The position numbers were made by a program, and so were the translations under genes. Positions 45,565-54,914 of a stretch of DNA of 64,000 bases are shown here, one piece after another. The DNA comes from Pedobacter psychrophilus (GTDB taxonomy: Bacteria > Bacteroidota > Bacteroidia > Sphingobacteriales > Sphingobacteriaceae). Location: contig NZ_LWHJ01000029.1 of NCBI RefSeq assembly GCF_001652725.1, positions 62,001-126,000 on the forward strand. The letters are read 5' to 3'. Below the pieces are notes generated by a model, which was not told the DNA's origin, ran no database searches, and was given only the letters and a program-made list of their open reading frames with translations. Numbering within the stretch: position 1 is the first letter of the stretch; every line of letters begins with the position of its first letter.

Positions 45565-46278
45565 TTACATTTTTACCAACTTATTATCCTTTAAAACTGG
45601 GATGCTTTTAACGATATTAAGGTTTAAACAAAACTTGATATCTTCTTCAATTCCTAATTTCTTCAACCTTTCACTATGAGATGTTTTTGCAGTATAAGCT
45701 TCCAAATCATCTTCCGCAATTTGGTATAAATCATCTGCTGCAATACTGGCATCATCTAAAAAATAATCATCTGCTTTAAGCTGATTTACCACTGCTCCTG
45801 CAAACAAGGTGTCTTCTAAATTGAATTTATTTTTCCAGCCTGCACATAAAAGAAAAACATCTTTATCCTGACTTTTTAGGTAATTACAAACTGCATCCAA
45901 ATTTAAAAATGAACCAATAATTACTTGATAGGCTGTTTTTTTAGATTCATCGATGGCATGTGTGCCATTTGTAGTAGTTAAAACAATGGTTTTTCCGTTT
46001 ACTTTATCCTCGGCGTAAGCAAAGGGAGAATTGCCAAAATCAAAACCTGCAACTACTTTTCCGTCCCTTTCTGCAGCTAATAAATAGCCTTCTTTTTCAA
46101 AACTTATACATTCTTCTACACTTGCAACTGGAATAATTCCCAATGCTCCATTTTCAATTCCGTAACAGATAGAGCTTGTTGCCCTAAAAATATCTATTAC
46201 AACTACAATCGAATTTTTTATATCGTATAATGGAAGCAATGCTGGTGTGTAACAAACTTCCAGTTTTCTTTTTTGCAT
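45565..46278 (-). CDS. 2-phosphosulfolactate phosphatase family protein (ComB-like)
   Basis: The 237-residue protein shows the ComB fold signatures VVIDIFRATSSICYGIENGA, GYLLAAERDGKVVAGFDFGNSP and VLTTTNGTHAI, plus an IIGSFLNLDAV strand. ComB is a Mg-dependent acid phosphatase of coenzyme M synthesis in methanogens. Bacterial homologues occur without that pathway and may handle sulfolactate or other phospho-acids. No other sulfonate gene is nearby. Single gene between the polysaccharide locus and a small membrane protein. Confidence 0.85.
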   Translation of the reverse strand: MQKRKLEVCYTPALLPLYDIKNSIVVVIDIFRATSSICYGIENGALGIIPVASVEECISFEKEGYLLAAERDGKVVAGFDFGNSPFAYAEDKVNGKTIVLTTTNGTHAIDESKKTAYQVIIGSFLNLDAVCNYLKSQDKDVFLLCAGWKNKFNLEDTLFAGAVVNQLKADDYFLDDASIAADDLYQIAEDDLEAYTAKTSHSERLKKLGIEEDIKFCLNLNIVKSIPVLKDNKLVKM

Positions 46279-46336
46279 ATTCTATTTTTGATTTTGATTT
46301 CTTGAACGCTCAAAGATTTATATTAATCCTTGAAAT

Positions 46337-46525
46337 TCATTCAATACTAGTCAGTTTTTTGAATGATGTTCTCATAATAGCTGAGATTAATAAAAAGCTT
46401 AAGCCAACTAATAGACGATATTCGTGTAAAACTTTAATATGAAATAAATCTGTTAGTGCAGCAATCAACATCATTAAACTAAAACACCAAATTATCGATA
46501 AAGTAATTAATAGAACTCTTTTCAT
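46337..46525 (-). CDS. Small two-span membrane protein of unknown function (62 aa)
   Basis: The frame encodes two hydrophobic segments (about residues 4-25 and 38-54) joined by a short polar loop, with a basic C-terminus (MRTSFKKL). I recognise no family. Its clean start, position in a proper gap between comB and gcvT and same strand as its neighbours favour a real gene, but the hydrophobic, A+T-rich composition could also arise by chance. Confidence 0.45.
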   Translation of the reverse strand: MKRVLLITLSIIWCFSLMMLIAALTDLFHIKVLHEYRLLVGLSFLLISAIMRTSFKKLTSIE

Positions 46526-46582
46526 CCTTAATTTTATTATTTAACGAAATAGTTTTCCATTTTGAAATGGCTTCTTGCTTGT

Positions 46583-46609
46583 GTGATGTCTCGTATCCTC
46601 GACATGACG
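46583..46609 (+). repeat. Short dispersed hairpin repeat, copy 2 of 2
   Basis: The 27-bp element GTGATGTCTCGTATCC... ending CATGACG lies between the small membrane protein and gcvT genes. It matches 39556-39582 at 22 of 27 positions in the same orientation, with a T:A to G:C swap in the facing arms. Confidence 0.6.
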
Positions 46610-46643
46610 CATGTTTTATTTGAAATAAGAATTTGAAATCACA

Positions 46644-47726
46644 CTATTTTTTATAAAAAGGGAACTTTACCACTTTAGCTTTGATCTTGTTATCCCTAAT
46701 CTTGATAAAAATTTCTTGTCCTTCTTTTGCTAAATTTGCTTGTAAATATCCCATACCAATGGCCTTTTGTAAAGATGGAGATTGTGTACCAGAGGTTACT
46801 TTGCCAACATTGTTTCCATCAGCATCTACAATTTCATAATCATGACGAGGAATTCCTCTATCAATCATTTCAAAACCTATTAATTTTTTTGAAACGCCTT
46901 GTTGTTTTTGATTTTGCAAGGCTTCTGAATTGGTAAAATTTTTGGTGAATTTTGTAACCCAACCTAAGCCTGCTTCAATTGGGGAAGTGGTATCGTCAAT
47001 ATCATTTCCGTAAAGACAAAAACCCATTTCTAAACGCAAAGTATCTCTTGCAGCCAAACCAATAGGTTTAATCCCAAATTCTTCTCCTGCTTTAAATATG
47101 GCATCCCAAATTTCATCGGCGTGAGCATTATCAAAATAAAGTTCGAAACCGCCAGCGCCAGTATAACCTGTAGCAGAGATAATTACATTGTCAAAACCTG
47201 CAAATTTGCCTCTTTTAAATGTATAATATTCCATGCTGCTTAAATCAACATCAGTTAAAGATTGTAAAGCTTCGGCTGCTTTTGGACCTTGAACTGCTAG
47301 AAGCGAGGTACGATCAGAAATATTTTTCATCTCTACTCCTTCTGTGTTTAAAGAAGAAATCCAATCCCAATCCTTTTCAATATTTGAGGCATTAACAACC
47401 AACATATAGGTTTTATCGTCCATTTTGTAAACTAATAAATCGTCTACAATTCCTCCAGCTGCATTTGGCAAACAAGCGTATTGAATTTTGCCGTCAAATA
47501 ATTTTGAAGCATCGTTTGAAGAAACTTTTTGAATTAAATCTAATGCTTTATCACCTTTTAAAATGAATTCGCCCATGTGGCTTACATCAAAAACACCAAC
47601 TCCATTTCTTACCGTTTCATGTTCGATATTGATTCCAGCGTATTGTACAGGCATATTATATCCTGCAAAAGGAACCATTTTTGCGCCTAATGAGATGTGT
47701 TTATCTGTTAAAGCTGTTGTTTTCAT
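46644..47726 (-). CDS. gcvT: Aminomethyltransferase, glycine cleavage system T protein
   Basis: The 360-residue protein has the GcvT features [55 protein letters not shown] and [20 protein letters not shown], and a C-terminal barrel with [13 protein letters not shown]. It transfers the aminomethyl carbon from the lipoylated H protein to tetrahydrofolate, releasing ammonia. The other glycine-cleavage genes are not adjacent, which is common in Bacteroidota. Length and start ([17 protein letters not shown]) are as expected. Confidence 0.95.
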   Translation of the reverse strand: MKTTALTDKHISLGAKMVPFAGYNMPVQYAGINIEHETVRNGVGVFDVSHMGEFILKGDKALDLIQKVSSNDASKLFDGKIQYACLPNAAGGIVDDLLVYKMDDKTYMLVVNASNIEKDWDWISSLNTEGVEMKNISDRTSLLAVQGPKAAEALQSLTDVDLSSMEYYTFKRGKFAGFDNVIISATGYTGAGGFELYFDNAHADEIWDAIFKAGEEFGIKPIGLAARDTLRLEMGFCLYGNDIDDTTSPIEAGLGWVTKFTKNFTNSEALQNQKQQGVSKKLIGFEMIDRGIPRHDYEIVDADGNNVGKVTSGTQSPSLQKAIGMGYLQANLAKEGQEIFIKIRDNKIKAKVVKFPFYKK

Positions 47727-47790
47727 TTTTTGTTGAGTATTGGGGATTGAGATTTGAGTATTGAGTATTTTAAGCGAAATTAAACAATTT

Positions 47791-48999
47791 TTAAATTGGC
47801 TTCGCCGATAAATCCTGATATATTTTTATGAGTGACAAACCCATTTTAGCCTGGTCATGATTTTTTTCTACTAATTTTTTTGCTCCTTCACCAATACGAT
47901 GGATGAGGCTTTTTTCGGTGAAACATCTTAATATTTGTTTATAAAAATCATCGGATTTATCTGCAATTAAAATATCCCTATCATGCTGATAATTTATTCC
48001 TTCTGCAGCTATAGATGTGGCAATAATACATTTACCTAATGCCATTGCCTCGATAATTTTTACACGCATCCCACTGCCAGAAAGCAATGGAACAACCAGA
48101 ACATGTTGTCTGCTTATAAATTCTAAGGCATTATCCACTTTGCCTTCCATAATAAAAGACTCATTGCTCATGATTTCAAACTGCTTAGGGATATTTTTGC
48201 CTGCCAAATGAAAAGTAATTCCCGAGCCTAATTGCAATATATTGGGCCAAACTTGTTCTAAAAACCAATCTACTCCTTCAATATTTGGTCGCCAATCCAT
48301 AGAGCCAATATAGCCAACACTTTTATTAGGACTTAATTTGTATTCATTATCATATTTTTTGAGATTTAATGCAACAGATAAAGTATAAACCGGCACACTT
48401 TGAACCAAGCTTTCAAAAAAATGCTGATCTACAAAACTGATGGCAATTATCGTATCAAACTTGCTTAGTATATTAAACTCAAAACGTTTTAAACGCTTAC
48501 TTAAAATCCCTAAATAAATTTTACGAGCTATGAAACTTTCTTGTTGGGTAAGTCTTTTCCAGATTTGATATTCAATGTTATGAGCTCGATATATCAATTT
48601 AGCATCAGAATTTGCTTTTATGATGTCTAGATATGGCGTAACCTGCAAACCTTCAAATTGGATGATATCAAATTGATTATTCTTTAATAAATGAACTAAT
48701 CGGTTGGCGCAACCCGTATGAAAAAATCGGCTGATGTTATAAGATTGACTGCTAAAAAGATTTAAAAAAGCATCTTTTATTTTAATTCGGTTATCAATTT
48801 TATATTGATAGAATTTTATTTTAGGAAAAATCGGATCATCAATATCTCTTGTATCTATATAATGTTTGGTGGTATTTAAACTAAAGAGATGTACTTCGTA
48901 ACCTTGGTTCAATAATGCTTCTATTGTGTTATGAACTACAATTGCGTAACCACCATCGGCAGGAAAAGGGACACGATTGGTTAGCATCAATATTCGCAT
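47791..48999 (-). CDS. GT4-family glycosyltransferase
   Basis: The protein is 402 residues from ATG 48999 ([17 protein letters not shown]); a TTG three codons upstream is less likely. GT-B fold: N-terminal domain with [15 protein letters not shown], donor domain with [39 protein letters not shown] and the late ATSIAAEGI. It resembles the group of sugar-transfer-associated transferases of exopolysaccharide and surface-polymer synthesis. It belongs to a second group of polysaccharide genes with the GT4 at 49699 and the plus-strand flippase at 50921, though RNase HII lies between. Confidence 0.85.
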   Translation of the reverse strand: MRILMLTNRVPFPADGGYAIVVHNTIEALLNQGYEVHLFSLNTTKHYIDTRDIDDPIFPKIKFYQYKIDNRIKIKDAFLNLFSSQSYNISRFFHTGCANRLVHLLKNNQFDIIQFEGLQVTPYLDIIKANSDAKLIYRAHNIEYQIWKRLTQQESFIARKIYLGILSKRLKRFEFNILSKFDTIIAISFVDQHFFESLVQSVPVYTLSVALNLKKYDNEYKLSPNKSVGYIGSMDWRPNIEGVDWFLEQVWPNILQLGSGITFHLAGKNIPKQFEIMSNESFIMEGKVDNALEFISRQHVLVVPLLSGSGMRVKIIEAMALGKCIIATSIAAEGINYQHDRDILIADKSDDFYKQILRCFTEKSLIHRIGEGAKKLVEKNHDQAKMGLSLIKIYQDLSAKPI

Positions 49000-49013
49000 A
49001 GAAGGCAAATTAA

Positions 49014-49610
49014 TTAAAAAATAGATAATTGTGGATTTGTTACCCTAAATGTTTTACGATGGTAAGGACTAAATCCAATTTCGATTACTGTTTGCCTATG
49101 ATGTTGTGTGGGATAACCTTTATTTTTTTTCCATTGGTAGACAGGAAACTCTTCATCAATTTGATGCATAAAATCATCACGATAAGTTTTTGCCAGGATT
49201 GATGCGGCAGCTATAGAAAAATATTTACCGTCTCCTTTTACAATGCACTCGTGATTAATATTTGGATAGGTTTTAAAACGATTACCATCGATGATTAAAA
49301 ATTGAGGCTGAACTTTTAGCTTTTCTACTGCCCGGTGCATCGCCAAAAAAGAAGCGTTTAAGATATTTATTTTGTCAATTTCTTGATGATCTACCATCGC
49401 AACGGCAAATGCAATCGCATTTTTTTCTATTTCTACTCTTAATTTAAACCGGTCGCTTTCTTTAATCTGCTTAGAATCATTTAATAAAGGATGATGAAAA
49501 TCTTGAGGCAAAATAACTGCAGCCGCAAAAACTGGACCCGCCAAACAACCTCTCCCGGCTTCATCGCAACCTGCTTCTATTAATTGATTTTGAAAATATG
49601 AAAGTAGCAT
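49014..49610 (-). CDS. rnhB: Ribonuclease HII
   Basis: The 198-residue protein has [16 protein letters not shown] with the catalytic Asp16-Glu17 pair, a second acid in FLIIDGNRF (about 108), and [16 protein letters not shown] with the fourth near 138-145. Size fits a minimal RNase HII. It removes single ribonucleotides and RNA primers from RNA-DNA hybrids. It is embedded between two glycosyltransferase genes on the same strand with only 14 bp to the next one. Confidence 0.95.
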   Translation of the reverse strand: MLLSYFQNQLIEAGCDEAGRGCLAGPVFAAAVILPQDFHHPLLNDSKQIKESDRFKLRVEIEKNAIAFAVAMVDHQEIDKINILNASFLAMHRAVEKLKVQPQFLIIDGNRFKTYPNINHECIVKGDGKYFSIAAASILAKTYRDDFMHQIDEEFPVYQWKKNKGYPTQHHRQTVIEIGFSPYHRKTFRVTNPQLSIF

Positions 49611-49698
49611 GATTGCTAATTTAGGTTTATTTTATAAAATGCGATGTCCATTTCTATATTCACAAATCTATACTTCTGGATAATATACAATCTAAAAT

Positions 49699-50829
49699 TT
49701 AACAAACTTTAGCTTTTAAAATGGTTTCCCAAAGTAAATCGGCTGTTTTATCCCAATTATATTCCTCGGCAACAGCCAAACCTTTTACAATTTTTTCGTT
49801 TTTAATTTCTTTATTTTCGATAGTGAAAATCATTTTTTCAGTTAATTCATCAACACTTAATGGCTCAAATAGGAAAGCCGCACCTTTTGAAATTTCTTCC
49901 ATGGAAGTTCCTTTACTAGTAATTATTGGTGTGCCACAAGCAAAGGATTCTATAACTGGTAGACCAAAACCTTCAAACAAAGAAGTATAAATACTGGCTG
50001 TTGCAGATGCCAGAATTTTAGAAAGTTTGCTATCATCTAAAAATCCTTTAAATAAAATATCTTTTTTAAAACTCATGGATTTTAGATAATCCTCAATCTC
50101 TGAATTTTTCCAAGCCATTCTACCAACAAAAATTAATTGATGAGGATATTGAGGATTTTCAGTTTTAAACTTCTCAAAAGCTTTTAATAAGGTAATGATA
50201 TTTTTGCGAGGATGAATACTTCCTAAACAGATAAAATAAGGATTTCCATTTGCTTCCTGTTCTATGATTTCGATTTTTTCTTTTTCACTTATGGGTTTAA
50301 AAACTGATGAAACTCCATTGTAAATCACGTCTATTTTTTGATGATCAATTCCATAAGTTTTTATCAAATCGTTTTTAGTGAAATTTGAAACAGTTGCAAT
50401 TTTACTTGCTTGTTGAACAAATTTGGGAAAGAAATATTTATAATATTTCTGGGTTAGCCAATTTACTCCGTTAGGAAAATGTTCAAAGGCTATATCATGG
50501 ATGACTGCAACTGTTTTGATATTTGTATTTAAAGGAAGAAATCCATCTGGAGAGAGAAATAAATCGATTTTTTCTTTTTTTAAGATTGCTGGTAAAAGCA
50601 ATTGAAACCAAATGTAATATAGAAAAGGATGTCTTGCTTTTGGCGAAATAATGATAGGTTTTACATTAGTGGCAAATATAAAATCAGCATCATAATCTCT
50701 ATCAAAACAAAAAATAAAGTCGATTTCGGGATGGTTTAAAACAATTCTTTTTAAATTTTCATAACTAAACCTACCAATGCCTTCTAGTTTGTTTTTTTGT
50801 AATAAACGAGTATTGACAGCTATCCGCAA
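49699..50829 (-). CDS. GT4-family glycosyltransferase
   Basis: The 376-residue GT-B enzyme has FFPKFVQQASKIATVSNFTK in the N-domain and CLGSIHPRKNIITLLKAFE in the donor domain. SLFEGFGLPVIESFACGTP (E-x7-E) and SKGTSMEEISKGAAFLFEP are also present. It resembles mannosyltransferases of the WbaZ/MtfB type. It is divergent from the flippase at 50921 with 91 bp between, which must hold both promoters. The donor is unknown. Confidence 0.87.
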   Translation of the reverse strand: MRIAVNTRLLQKNKLEGIGRFSYENLKRIVLNHPEIDFIFCFDRDYDADFIFATNVKPIIISPKARHPFLYYIWFQLLLPAILKKEKIDLFLSPDGFLPLNTNIKTVAVIHDIAFEHFPNGVNWLTQKYYKYFFPKFVQQASKIATVSNFTKNDLIKTYGIDHQKIDVIYNGVSSVFKPISEKEKIEIIEQEANGNPYFICLGSIHPRKNIITLLKAFEKFKTENPQYPHQLIFVGRMAWKNSEIEDYLKSMSFKKDILFKGFLDDSKLSKILASATASIYTSLFEGFGLPVIESFACGTPIITSKGTSMEEISKGAAFLFEPLSVDELTEKMIFTIENKEIKNEKIVKGLAVAEEYNWDKTADLLWETILKAKVC

Positions 50830-50920
50830 GGTTTTAATTTTTGTTTAATGGCTAATATAAATCATTTAAAATATATTAGAACGGGCTATTTGATTTATTT
50901 CTTTACTTTGGAAATTAAAT

Positions 50921-52357
50921 ATGGTTGCTAAAAAATTTGCTGTTCAGGTAAGCTTACTTATTATAGTAAATTTAATAGTTAAGCTGGTTTGGATTTTTTT
51001 TATCGAACGTAAAATTCAATTACTGGTTGGCTTTGAAAATTACGGATTATACTACAGCATTTTTAATTTTACATTAATACTAGGCTTCATCAACGATCCT
51101 GGATTAACCAATTATCTCATCAGATTTCTCGCATCAAAAAATGAAAATTCATTTCAAATAGCCAATCTATTTTCATTGAAAATTTTACTTTCTATATCTT
51201 ATTTGTTGCTCACATTATTATTCAGTTTTATAAGTGGTTATTCAAATTTTCAACTCATTTTTATTTTAATTGGATATCAAATATTATGGTCGTTTTTAAT
51301 TTATTTAAGGGGATTTTTAAAGGGATATCAGTTTTTAAATGCTGAGGTTTTCTTCTCTATTTTAGATAAATTTTTATTAATTATTACGCTTGTTCCTTTA
51401 TTTTATCTCAACAAAAACATTAACTGGACAATCAATTTATACGCTTTAAGTCAGTTGATAGCAGTTCTCATCAGTATTATTTTATGTTATTGGATATTAA
51501 TAAGGCATAAAATCAATCTCTTTTTCAATATCAGTTTTAAGCTTAATTTTTCCGTTTTAAAACCATTAATGCCTTTTGCCATATTTGCCTTTTTGGTTTT
51601 GGCTTACAATAAAATTGATGTTGTTCTACTACAAAAACTATTGCCAAATGGTTCCTTAGCAACAGGCAATTATGCCGCTGCTTATCGCTTTTTAGATGCA
51701 AGTAATATGTTGCCTATTTTATTTGCTTCCTTATTTTATCCGGTGGTGAGTAAAAACATCATTGAAAAAAAACACATCGGTAATTTTATAAAACCAGGAT
51801 TAAGCTTTTTAATTGCAATTTCATTAATCGTTTGTTTTGGAAGTTGGTTTTATAGAGAAAACTTAATGTCTCTCTTTTATGGAGCAAAAAGTTCTAAAGA
51901 ATTGGCGAATATTTTTGGTTTCTTAATGTTTAGCGCTCCTTTGATTGTTATATATTATGTTTATAGTACGGTTCTAACTGCAAACAATAATCTCAAAATT
52001 TTAAATATCATATCTGCCATTGGTTTGGTTTTCAATATTTTATTAAATATTATTTTGATTCCCAATTACGGAGCTTTAGGCACTGCAATCACTTCTTTTT
52101 TTACTTTTCTTCTCATAGGTTTAACCGAGATCTATTTTTATTATCGATATTTTAAACAGCAAAATCATCTAAAAATTTGGCTTAAAGTTTTGTTATTTGG
52201 ATTTCTGTTAATGTTATTGGGGAACTTTGTAAGTTATCTAAATATTGCTTGGATCATGGAATTCTCTGCTTTCGTAGTTATAGCCATAATTATTGCTTTA
52301 GTTTTAAAACTTTTTGATTATAAAGTTTTAAAAGGAATATTAAATGTAAACGGTTAA
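50921..52357 (+). CDS. Wzx-type polysaccharide flippase (second set)
   Basis: The 478-residue MOP-family protein has about twelve to fourteen membrane segments. Typical features are LVGFENYGLYYSIFNFTLIL and FINDPGLTNYLIRFL near the N-terminus, ILWSFLIYLRGFLKGYQFLNA, and GNYAAAYRFLDASNMLPILF in the middle. LNIISAIGLVFNILLNIIL comes later. Starts the plus-strand group wzx-wzz-ligase, with 49 bp to the next gene. It would export units made by the GT4 enzymes at 47791 and 49699 or the GT2 at 57332. Confidence 0.85.
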   Translation: MVAKKFAVQVSLLIIVNLIVKLVWIFFIERKIQLLVGFENYGLYYSIFNFTLILGFINDPGLTNYLIRFLASKNENSFQIANLFSLKILLSISYLLLTLLFSFISGYSNFQLIFILIGYQILWSFLIYLRGFLKGYQFLNAEVFFSILDKFLLIITLVPLFYLNKNINWTINLYALSQLIAVLISIILCYWILIRHKINLFFNISFKLNFSVLKPLMPFAIFAFLVLAYNKIDVVLLQKLLPNGSLATGNYAAAYRFLDASNMLPILFASLFYPVVSKNIIEKKHIGNFIKPGLSFLIAISLIVCFGSWFYRENLMSLFYGAKSSKELANIFGFLMFSAPLIVIYYVYSTVLTANNNLKILNIISAIGLVFNILLNIILIPNYGALGTAITSFFTFLLIGLTEIYFYYRYFKQQNHLKIWLKVLLFGFLLMLLGNFVSYLNIAWIMEFSAFVVIAIIIALVLKLFDYKVLKGILNVNG

Positions 52358-52406
52358 AATCATCATAAATCAAATAAATAACTAAATTCACGTCCTAAAT
52401 TAAATA

Positions 52407-53498
52407 ATGGAGGAACAAGAAAAAGCTTTAAACTTTATTGAAGTCGCAAAAGCTGGTATTCGCTACCGAAAGCATATTTTATTGATTACCCTAATTGGTG
52501 CCGCTATTGGTGTTGCCGTTAGTTTTATAATCAAACCAAAATACGAAGCTTATACCATTTTTTATACTCCGGCAAATACCTCTATTTCAAAATCGCTTTT
52601 AGCAGAGAATAACCTCGAGAATTTCATGAGCTATGGCGATGAAGATCAAATTGACCAAGTTTTAGAAATGCTGAGTTCTGATAATTTAAAAGATAAAGTA
52701 ATCAGTAAATTTAACTTGAGCCAGCATTATAATATTGATACGGCCTCAAAATATCCAAAAACAAAAACAAGGAAACAGTTTGAGAGTAATACAGAGTTTA
52801 AGCGGACAGATAATCTTGCCATTAAAATTTCGGTAAAGGATGAAGATCCCGTTTTAGCAGCTGAAATGGCTAATTATATTTCGCTTTCGCTCGATAGTAT
52901 TCGCACAAATATCCAACAAGGCAGGGCAAAACAAGCTTATCAAATTATTAAAAATCAATATCAAAAAAAGCAAATTGAAGTTGATTCTATTTTAATGCAA
53001 TTAAGTGCAATAAGACAAACCGGAGTTTATGATTATGTGGAGCAATCTCGGGTTTTAAGTGAAGCGATTGTAAATGCAGAAACTTCTGTTGCGGCAGAAG
53101 AAGCAAGGGTAAAAGTTTATCAAAATTACGAGTCAAAATTGCCTGATACCACTATGATAAAGGCCAAAGGAAGATTAGCTGCTGCAAAGGCAACTTATCA
53201 ATCCTTAAAACCAACGGTTAATAATTTTGGTAAACAAAGCGGTAAATATTTAGAGTTGGAAGCAGTTTATGAAAAGGAAAAAGAGTCTTTAGCAAACTTA
53301 CAGATAAGATTAGAAAGTGCTGAAGTCGATTTTAAAGCCGCCATTTCTCAACAATTTTTGATTGAAAAAGCAAATGTTCCAGAAAAAAGCACTTACCCAA
53401 ATAAAACATTAGTCGTCTTACTTTTTGCACTTTCCGCTTTTATTATTGCTTTGTTGACCATCTGCTATTTAGAATTTTTACGTCCTAAATTTCAATAA
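52407..53498 (+). CDS. Wzz-family chain-length determinant (second set)
   Basis: The 363-residue protein has membrane segments at about 23-41 and 333-355 flanking a periplasmic domain with long helices (about 160-310, rich in A, E, K and Q, likely coiled coil). The SFIIKPKYEAYTIFYTP start and the NVPEKSTYPNKTLVVLL end of the periplasmic part are the usual Wzz landmarks. No kinase domain. It should regulate chain length of the polymer made with the adjacent flippase and ligase/polymerase. Next gene begins 3 bp after the stop. Confidence 0.87.
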   Translation: MEEQEKALNFIEVAKAGIRYRKHILLITLIGAAIGVAVSFIIKPKYEAYTIFYTPANTSISKSLLAENNLENFMSYGDEDQIDQVLEMLSSDNLKDKVISKFNLSQHYNIDTASKYPKTKTRKQFESNTEFKRTDNLAIKISVKDEDPVLAAEMANYISLSLDSIRTNIQQGRAKQAYQIIKNQYQKKQIEVDSILMQLSAIRQTGVYDYVEQSRVLSEAIVNAETSVAAEEARVKVYQNYESKLPDTTMIKAKGRLAAAKATYQSLKPTVNNFGKQSGKYLELEAVYEKEKESLANLQIRLESAEVDFKAAISQQFLIEKANVPEKSTYPNKTLVVLLFALSAFIIALLTICYLEFLRPKFQ

Positions 53499-53501
53499 TT
53501 G

Positions 53502-54914
53502 ATGGTAGCAAATGCTGATGTTAAAAAACTATATGGCATAAGTATTTTAGGACTTTTATTGAGTGTATTTATTGCCTATTTTTTTTCAAGCTATTTCATT
53601 ATTATTTTACCAACTACTTTTTTAATAGCGGGATTATTTCTTTTATCTATTGAAAGCATATTTTTAATCGTCGCTTTTTCTACGCCTTTCTCTATTAAAT
53701 ATTTAATTGGAACTTCTGGCATAAACCTGCCAGATGAGCCATTGATGATTGCTTTAATGTTACTTTTCATTGTTAAATTGATAGAAAAACCCGAACTTTT
53801 TAAGCCTATTTTAAAACAGCCATTAACTTTTATACTTTTATTAAACTTGATTTGGATTTTAATAACATCTATATCCAGTAGTTTACCAATTATCTCTTTT
53901 AAGTTTTTATTAGCCAGATTATGGACAGTTACTTTCGGATATTTTTGGGGAGCATTGCTTTTTCAAAATCCTAAAAACATTAAAAAATTTATGCTTGCTT
54001 TTGGATTAGGACTTTGCATTGTAGTGGTTTATAGTACTTATCATCATTATGGTTTTGGCTTTTCGCAAAAAAAAGCAATGCTGGTAATGAAACCTTTAAT
54101 GGATGATCACACAATTTACAGTGCCGTTTGCAGTATGGTTTTGGCATTTTCTGTAACGATGATTTTTTTTAAGAATAGGTTTAGGGATAAATTTTTGTTC
54201 TTTTCAATTTCTTTGTTTTGCTTAATCGGGGTTTTTCTTTCTTATTCCAGAGCCGCAGTCTTGAGTTTAGTTTTTGTATTGGTTTTTCTCGTTTTATTGA
54301 AACTAAAAATCAGATTTAGAACCTTAGTTGGCTCTTTTGCAATATTAATGATCATTGGATTTATTTTCAATAATGAGATTTATCAAAGAATTAGACTTAA
54401 CAACTCTGCTTCTGGAAAAAATTTGGTTGGCGATATAAAATCTATCTCTAATATTAATAACGATGCTTCTAACGTAGAAAGATTGAATAGATGGGAGTCA
54501 GGCTACCGTATGTTTAAAGAAAAACCGTTATTAGGTTTTGGACCAGGAACCTATCAATTTCAATATTCAGGATACCAAAAATCTCATCAAATGACCAGTA
54601 TCAGCACTACTCATGGAGATATGGGAAATGCGCATAGTGAATATTTTACTCCTTTGATAGAAAGTGGAATTATAGGTTTTTTATTATTGATTTTACTTTT
54701 CGGATTTTCAATAGCCGTTTTAATGAGACTATATTATCATTCTAAAAATGAAAACATTAAAATGTATAGTTTGGCAATTTTATTAAGCCTACTAACTTAT
54801 TATTTCCACGGTTTAATGAACGATTTTTTAGATCAGGATAAAGCAGCTGTTTTAGTTTGGGCTATGTTAGGAATGGTTACTTCTTTGAGTTTGAGGCAAT
54901 CCTCTATTAATTAA
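53502..54914 (+). CDS. O-antigen ligase/polymerase family protein (Wzy_C domain)
   Basis: I take ATG 53502 as the start; a TTG immediately before it is less likely. The 470-residue polytopic protein has about eleven or twelve membrane segments and one large periplasmic loop (about 300-390). Typical WaaL/Wzy motifs are NVERLNRWESGYRMFKEKP, LLGFGPGTYQFQY, and GNAHSEYFTPLIESGIIGF with the conserved His. It either polymerises or ligates the polymer moved by the flippase at 50921. Its 3' end overlaps the convergent phosphatase gene by 8 bp, so neither gene has its own terminator between them. Confidence 0.85.
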   Translation: MVANADVKKLYGISILGLLLSVFIAYFFSSYFIIILPTTFLIAGLFLLSIESIFLIVAFSTPFSIKYLIGTSGINLPDEPLMIALMLLFIVKLIEKPELFKPILKQPLTFILLLNLIWILITSISSSLPIISFKFLLARLWTVTFGYFWGALLFQNPKNIKKFMLAFGLGLCIVVVYSTYHHYGFGFSQKKAMLVMKPLMDDHTIYSAVCSMVLAFSVTMIFFKNRFRDKFLFFSISLFCLIGVFLSYSRAAVLSLVFVLVFLVLLKLKIRFRTLVGSFAILMIIGFIFNNEIYQRIRLNNSASGKNLVGDIKSISNINNDASNVERLNRWESGYRMFKEKPLLGFGPGTYQFQYSGYQKSHQMTSISTTHGDMGNAHSEYFTPLIESGIIGFLLLILLFGFSIAVLMRLYYHSKNENIKMYSLAILLSLLTYYFHGLMNDFLDQDKAAVLVWAMLGMVTSLSLRQSSIN

